8,374 nt of DNA from CAZGHF01 sp043797305 (lineage in GTDB: Bacteria; Patescibacteriota; Minisyncoccia; UBA6257; GWB1-50-10): assembly GCA_043797305.1 (NCBI GenBank), contig JAZDPW010000032.1, positions 1 through 8,374 on the forward strand, written 5' to 3'. Positions 5,004-8,374 of this stretch are shown here, piece by piece. The position numbers and the translations under genes are program-made. The first letter of the stretch is position 1. Every line of letters starts with the position of its first letter. A model generated the notes under the pieces. That model did not search any database. It was not told where the DNA came from and saw only the letters and a program-made list of their open reading frames with translations.

Positions 5004-8000
5004 AGAAATTAAATATCATAGTTCTCGCAGGTCTTATAGGATTGATAGGACTCATTGGTCTTGCGGGAACAGCGCAGGCGTTTGTCGGGCCGGACGCGGG
5101 GCAAAGCCCCGGGGCGGGCGGAGGAAAATTTATTCTCGACTCGCAAGGCAACATTGGTTTCGGAACGAGTTCTTCAACGCCGAAGGATAATTTTGATTCC
5201 ACGTCCACCGATAACGGTTATCCGGCCAATTTCGGTTACGTTTTCATGGTTGCATCAACGACGAACCCGAGCGTCGGTTTGAAAAACCTTACTTCCGGAA
5301 ATGTCTGGCTCTGGTCGTCGCGGAATTTCGGGTCGTTCCAGCTCTTCCGTGAGTCGCCCACCTTGCCGGGGCTCGTAGTGATGGAGGTTGACCAGTATGG
5401 CAATATTGGGGTGAGTACGCGTGCCACTTCCACTACCCGGTTTAAAGTGAGCGGCAATGTTGAGTCAACCGGCTCGTTTGTAGGTTCGGTCTCCGGTGCG
5501 ATTTCCGCCGCAAACGTTTCGTCGGATGTCCTCGGGCGACTCCAGGGGAACGGCAACTTTGCTTTTCCAGCCTCAGTTGGTATTGCGACCTCATCGCAGA
5601 GCGGTTTGCCGCAGCCACTTAGCGTTTACGGGAACACTTATTTGAGCGGGAACGTGGGCATTGGGACAACAGCACCTACCACAGCTTGGTCAAGAACATT
5701 ACAAGTATATAGTTCTTCAAACGCTGACCTCTCCGTAAAGACGCCTGCTGGCGAATGGCATATGGTTTCTGATGGAAATGCAGGATTGTTTTTTACAAAT
5801 ACAGGAAGTTATACAAGAAGGGTTTATTTCCAAAATAATGGCGATATCGGGCTTGGAGGAACTATTACCAGCGATACTGCACTTACGGGTGCAAGCATGG
5901 TAATTAAGAGCGGTAGCGTTGGCATTGGGACGACGAGTCCGGACGCGAAATTGGATGTCAGAGGCGGTAACGTGAACATTTCTTATTCGGGCGAGGCCCC
6001 AAGCCAGGGTTCCGTGTTGAACTTAGTAAGAAATTATGCAACAGCCGAACTTTTATCTTTAGAAAATACAGCTACTCAAGCAACAACCAATTATATAGAT
6101 TCTTCAGTCGCTACCTTTAAATTTGATACCGGGGCGAGAACGGGGTTCAGTAGAATTCGCTTCTTCCCGACGAATATTACCAACGGCTCTTTAGAAGGCG
6201 CCATTACTTTCAGAAACCGTTCTTCGAACTCGGAGCAGGAGGCTATGAGAATTCAAGGTTTGAACGTCGGTATCGGCGATACCACTCCGACCGAGGGGAA
6301 ACTCGTTGTCGGCGGCACCGGATATTTTACCGGCACGGTTACGGTGGGGACGCCGACCGCTGATGCCCACGCCGCGACGAAAAATTATGTTGATTCAACT
6401 GTCGGAGGTGGTTCAACGGGCGTCTGGCTTCTCTCCGGCTCAAACCTCTATGCTTCATCAACTGCCTGGAATGTTGGGATTGGGACGGCAAGTCCGGGCG
6501 CGGCTTTGCACGTAGTTGGAAATATCACTAGTCCAGGGGCAGGCTCTCAAAGCGAGAAGTTTGGCAAGCTCTCTGCGGCCGCTGGCATTTCTTCTGTAGC
6601 AATCGGTTACAATGCATCAGCATCAGGTAATAATGCGGTAGCAATTGGATGGGGAGCATCCGCGAACCAAAATAACAGTTTTGCTTTCGGTACCCAGGCA
6701 AGTGTAAGCGGTGAACAAGCTACAGCAATTGGCGCTCAGGCAACAGCGGCTTTTCGAGGTATTGCTTTAGGGTATACAGCAACTGCAAATAATAACCAAT
6801 TTGTAATAGGTGGAGGTGGTGCTCCCATAACTGAAATGTATATTGGGGAAGGCGCCTCTGATGCCTCTCCTCAGGCAGTTACTATTTCTTCCACAGGAGG
6901 TTCGGGGACTGACATTGCTGGAGCGAACCTAACTTTGGCTGCTGGCGCAGGTACTGGCACTGGCGGAGGTGGCAACTTGTACTTCAAGACAGCGCCCGCA
7001 GGCACCACTGGCTCGACAGTTAACACACTTGCTACCCGTATGACAATAACCCCAGGCGGCAACGTCGGCATCGCCACCACCTCCCCAGCCTACGCCCTCC
7101 ATGTCTACGGCACCGGTGCTTTCTCCCAGCCCTTGATTGTCGGAACACCTACAGCTGATTCCCACGCCGCGACGAAAAATTATGTTGATTCAACTGTCGG
7201 AGGCGGCTCCGGCGCCGGCAGTTTCGCAACACTTACGGTTTCGGGAACATCAACGCTTGCGACAGCAAGCGGAAGAGTGGGAATTGGGACCACGAATCCC
7301 GGATACGATTTACATATTAGTAAATCAACTGCCGACTTGGCTCTCCAAGCTCCGGGAACCGGCACAGCCGAGCGGTTCTGGTTTGTCTCGGGCGCGGGTC
7401 CTGGAGGCGGCGACGGCGGCGGCGAGATTAGAGTCCACACCTCCGGTGATTTGGCTAATTCCCGCGCCATGATTTACATGCGCCGCATCAGTACCGCTTC
7501 GGGTCAAAACAGCGTCGGCGACTGGCCCATCGCTTTTTGGACTTCCGCTACCGATAACGCCGCCACGGAAAAACTGCGTATTTTAGGGAACGGTAACGTC
7601 GGGATTGGGACGACAAGCCCCAGTAGTTTGTTAAATGTAGCGGGGCAAATAGAGGCTACTGCATTATTAGACCATTCTTACGAGGGGGGGAAAATTGATT
7701 TTGGCGGAGCAAGTGCAGCGGCTACAACTCTTGATTTTTATACAGGAAACAATTTATCGACCGCAAAAGTCGTGATAGACGCCAACGGCAACGTCGGCAT
7801 CGCCACCACCTCTCCCGCCTACGCTTTGCAGGTCTACGGCACCGGTGCTTTCAGCCAGCCCCTGATTGTTGGCACCCCCACTGCTACAAGCCACGCGACA
7901 ACCAAATCGTATGTTGATTCTATCTCCGCCGGCTCCTCGGGTGTCTGGCTCCTCTCCGGCTCAAACCTCTACGCTTCCTCAACTGCCTGGAACGTCGGCA

Positions 8001-8374
8001 TCGGGACGACGGGACCTACGGCAAAGTTGCATGTTTTGGGTGTTAGTACGGCACCTGCTGTATCTGGAAATGCGACAGGTGATTTGATTCTTCAATCCGC
8101 TGGCACATTTGGACTATCTCTTGGTACTTTTGACAGCGGTTCTCAATATGGTTGGATTCAGAGTCAATACGCCAATAGTGCTGATGTTGTTCGTTCATTA
8201 GTGTTAAATCCAAACGGCGGCAACGTCGGCATCGGGACGGCGAGTCCTACCTCATTACTGCACTTAAGGTCAGATGACCCACAACTGAAATTAGATGACA
8301 GTGGCGGCGGTGATGTTTGGATATTAAGGAATCTTGCAGGAGCATTCCACATTAGAGATGCCACAACACTTGAA
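5000..8374 (+). CDS. Giant secreted repeat-rich fibre/adhesin protein, 5' part (runs off the right edge)
   Basis: The frame is open for 1,125 codons to the window end with no stop. Residues 1-25 are a clear signal peptide: MKKLN, a Leu/Ile/Gly-rich core containing GLIGLIGLIG, and an AQA cleavage site before FVGPDAG. The mature part has about 14 copies of a GNVGIGTTSP-type motif at irregular spacing, often followed by an LxVxG strand. Three copies of a phage-tail-fibre-like segment (VGTPTADSHAATKNYVDS type) and one YadA-head-like block are interspersed. Such proteins are often large trimeric beta fibres and commonly end in an intramolecular chaperone (peptidase S74) domain, which would lie beyond the window. 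The start overlaps the cupredoxin-like stop by four bases. A surface-attachment role, perhaps to a host cell, is inference. The repeats resemble viral fibres, but no phage gene is nearby. Confidence 0.88.
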   Translation, partial: MKKLNIIVLAGLIGLIGLIGLAGTAQAFVGPDAGQSPGAGGGKFILDSQGNIGFGTSSSTPKDNFDSTSTDNGYPANFGYVFMVASTTNPSVGLKNLTSGNVWLWSSRNFGSFQLFRESPTLPGLVVMEVDQYGNIGVSTRATSTTRFKVSGNVESTGSFVGSVSGAISAANVSSDVLGRLQGNGNFAFPASVGIATSSQSGLPQPLSVYGNTYLSGNVGIGTTAPTTAWSRTLQVYSSSNADLSVKTPAGEWHMVSDGNAGLFFTNTGSYTRRVYFQNNGDIGLGGTITSDTALTGASMVIKSGSVGIGTTSPDAKLDVRGGNVNISYSGEAPSQGSVLNLVRNYATAELLSLENTATQATTNYIDSSVATFKFDTGARTGFSRIRFFPTNITNGSLEGAITFRNRSSNSEQEAMRIQGLNVGIGDTTPTEGKLVVGGTGYFTGTVTVGTPTADAHAATKNYVDSTVGGGSTGVWLLSGSNLYASSTAWNVGIGTASPGAALHVVGNITSPGAGSQSEKFGKLSAAAGISSVAIGYNASASGNNAVAIGWGASANQNNSFAFGTQASVSGEQATAIGAQATAAFRGIALGYTATANNNQFVIGGGGAPITEMYIGEGASDASPQAVTISSTGGSGTDIAGANLTLAAGAGTGTGGGGNLYFKTAPAGTTGSTVNTLATRMTITPGGNVGIATTSPAYALHVYGTGAFSQPLIVGTPTADSHAATKNYVDSTVGGGSGAGSFATLTVSGTSTLATASGRVGIGTTNPGYDLHISKSTADLALQAPGTGTAERFWFVSGAGPGGGDGGGEIRVHTSGDLANSRAMIYMRRISTASGQNSVGDWPIAFWTSATDNAATEKLRILGNGNVGIGTTSPSSLLNVAGQIEATALLDHSYEGGKIDFGGASAAATTLDFYTGNNLSTAKVVIDANGNVGIATTSPAYALQVYGTGAFSQPLIVGTPTATSHATTKSYVDSISAGSSGVWLLSGSNLYASSTAWNVGIGTTGPTAKLHVLGVSTAPAVSGNATGDLILQSAGTFGLSLGTFDSGSQYGWIQSQYANSADVVRSLVLNPNGGNVGIGTASPTSLLHLRSDDPQLKLDDSGGGDVWILRNLAGAFHIRDATTLE
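6366..7203 (+). repeat. 43-base perfect direct repeat (6366-6408 and 7161-7203)
   Basis: The two copies encode the AHAATKNYVDSTVGG / SHAATKNYVDSTVGG segment and are identical over 43 bases. A third, diverged protein-level copy (VGTPTATSHATTKSYVDS) begins at 7868. Identity at the DNA level, beyond what the protein needs, suggests recent duplication or gene conversion. Confidence 0.9.
6584..6817 (+). other. YadA-head-like domain inside the fibre protein
   Basis: Residues 529-606 contain consecutive 14-residue units: SSVAIGYNASASGN, NAVAIGWGASANQN, NSFAFGTQASVSGE and QATAIGAQATAAFR, then GIALGYTATANN and FVIGG. The (V/T)AIG-x2-A-x-A rhythm is that of the trimeric left-handed beta-roll head of YadA-type adhesins. 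It occurs once, set between tail-fibre-like repeats. This supports a trimeric, surface-exposed fibre. Confidence 0.75.
7058..7885 (+). repeat. 99-base direct repeat (7058-7156 and 7787-7885)
   Basis: Both copies encode the GNVGIATTSPAYAL unit, then VYGTGAFSQPLIVGTPTA. About 85 of 99 bases agree by hand count, with the first 26 bases identical. The copies enclose about 630 bases of other modules, which a crossover could delete or duplicate in frame, since the distance (729) is a multiple of three. Confidence 0.85.

Larger units (their letters stand above)
6419..8008 (+). repeat. 69-base direct repeat encoding GVWLLSGSNLYASSTAWNV (6419-6487 and 7940-8008)
   Basis: The two copies code for the same 23 residues, ending in the VGIGT motif, and differ at eight of 69 bases by hand count, all silent. 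Each follows a KNYVDS/KSYVDS segment, so the whole unit forms a reusable junction between modules. Confidence 0.85.
5147..8248 (+). repeat. GNVGIGTTSP-type protein repeat family in the fibre gene
   Basis: Copies start at 5147, 5399, 5573, 5648, 5840, 5912, 6260, 6467, 7058, 7271, 7592, 7787, 7988 and 8219. The consensus is G-N-V-G-I-(G/A)-T-T-S-P. The copies at 5399, 5573 and 5840 are degenerate (GNIGVST, SVGIATSS, GDIGLGG). Spacing ranges from 72 to 591 bases, so these mark the ends of modules of different size rather than a regular tandem array. Confidence 0.85.

Noticed and set aside
6871..7165. Minus-strand ORFs within the fibre gene
   Set aside because: They are shadows of the repetitive Gly/Thr/Ser coding sequence, with low-complexity products and no start context.
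5000..8374. Prophage tail region
   Set aside because: The repeats resemble tail fibres, but the gene has its own signal peptide and neighbours are housekeeping or membrane genes, with no phage structural genes in the window.

Overview
The window looks like a compact bacterial chromosome segment of candidate phyla radiation (Patescibacteria) type, most plausibly Parcubacteria-like. Several features point that way: very short gene spacing, few Shine-Dalgarno sites, a stand-alone PaaX/Cas2-like protein, and a giant secreted fibre protein built from GNVGIGTTSP-type repeats. A bL9 gene is present; from memory some CPR lineages lack bL9, so this mildly argues against those. The lineage is inferred from gene style, not from a marker phylogeny.

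Left part (1-3146). The first 59 bases hold the start of a leftward gene recognisable as methionyl-tRNA formyltransferase (fmt). Diverging from it is a rightward run: an unrecognised 100-residue helical protein, peptide deformylase (def), RNA 2',3'-cyclic phosphodiesterase (thpR), a membrane-anchored S41 C-terminal-processing protease with a PDZ domain, and ribosomal protein bL9 (rplI). Thus fmt and def, which add and remove the formyl group of initiator methionine, lie on either side of a 29-base divergent promoter region.

Middle (3147-4304). A PaaX-type winged-helix plus Cas2-like protein is bracketed by two imperfect dyads that share the central octamer ACGGCCGT. Convergent to it lies rpmA (bL27). 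The rpmA leader can form two mutually exclusive hairpins, one of which contains the rpmA start codon. The rpmA/small-gene divergent gap also holds a second hairpin and four tandem heptamers of the type AGATACT.

Right part (4305-8374). A 42-residue single-pass membrane protein is followed by a membrane-anchored cupredoxin-like protein whose usual His and Met copper ligands appear to be replaced. This gene overlaps by four bases the start of a very large secreted fibre or adhesin protein. That frame stays open for 1,125 codons to the window edge. It combines phage-tail-fibre-like repeats with an embedded YadA-head-like block of 14-residue repeats. The repeated DNA in it is suited to recombination.

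No tRNA, rRNA, CRISPR array or insertion sequence was seen. The most interesting signals are the paired palindromes around the PaaX/Cas2-like gene, the switch-like rpmA leader, the ligand-poor cupredoxin coupled to the fibre gene, and the cassette-like build of the fibre gene.
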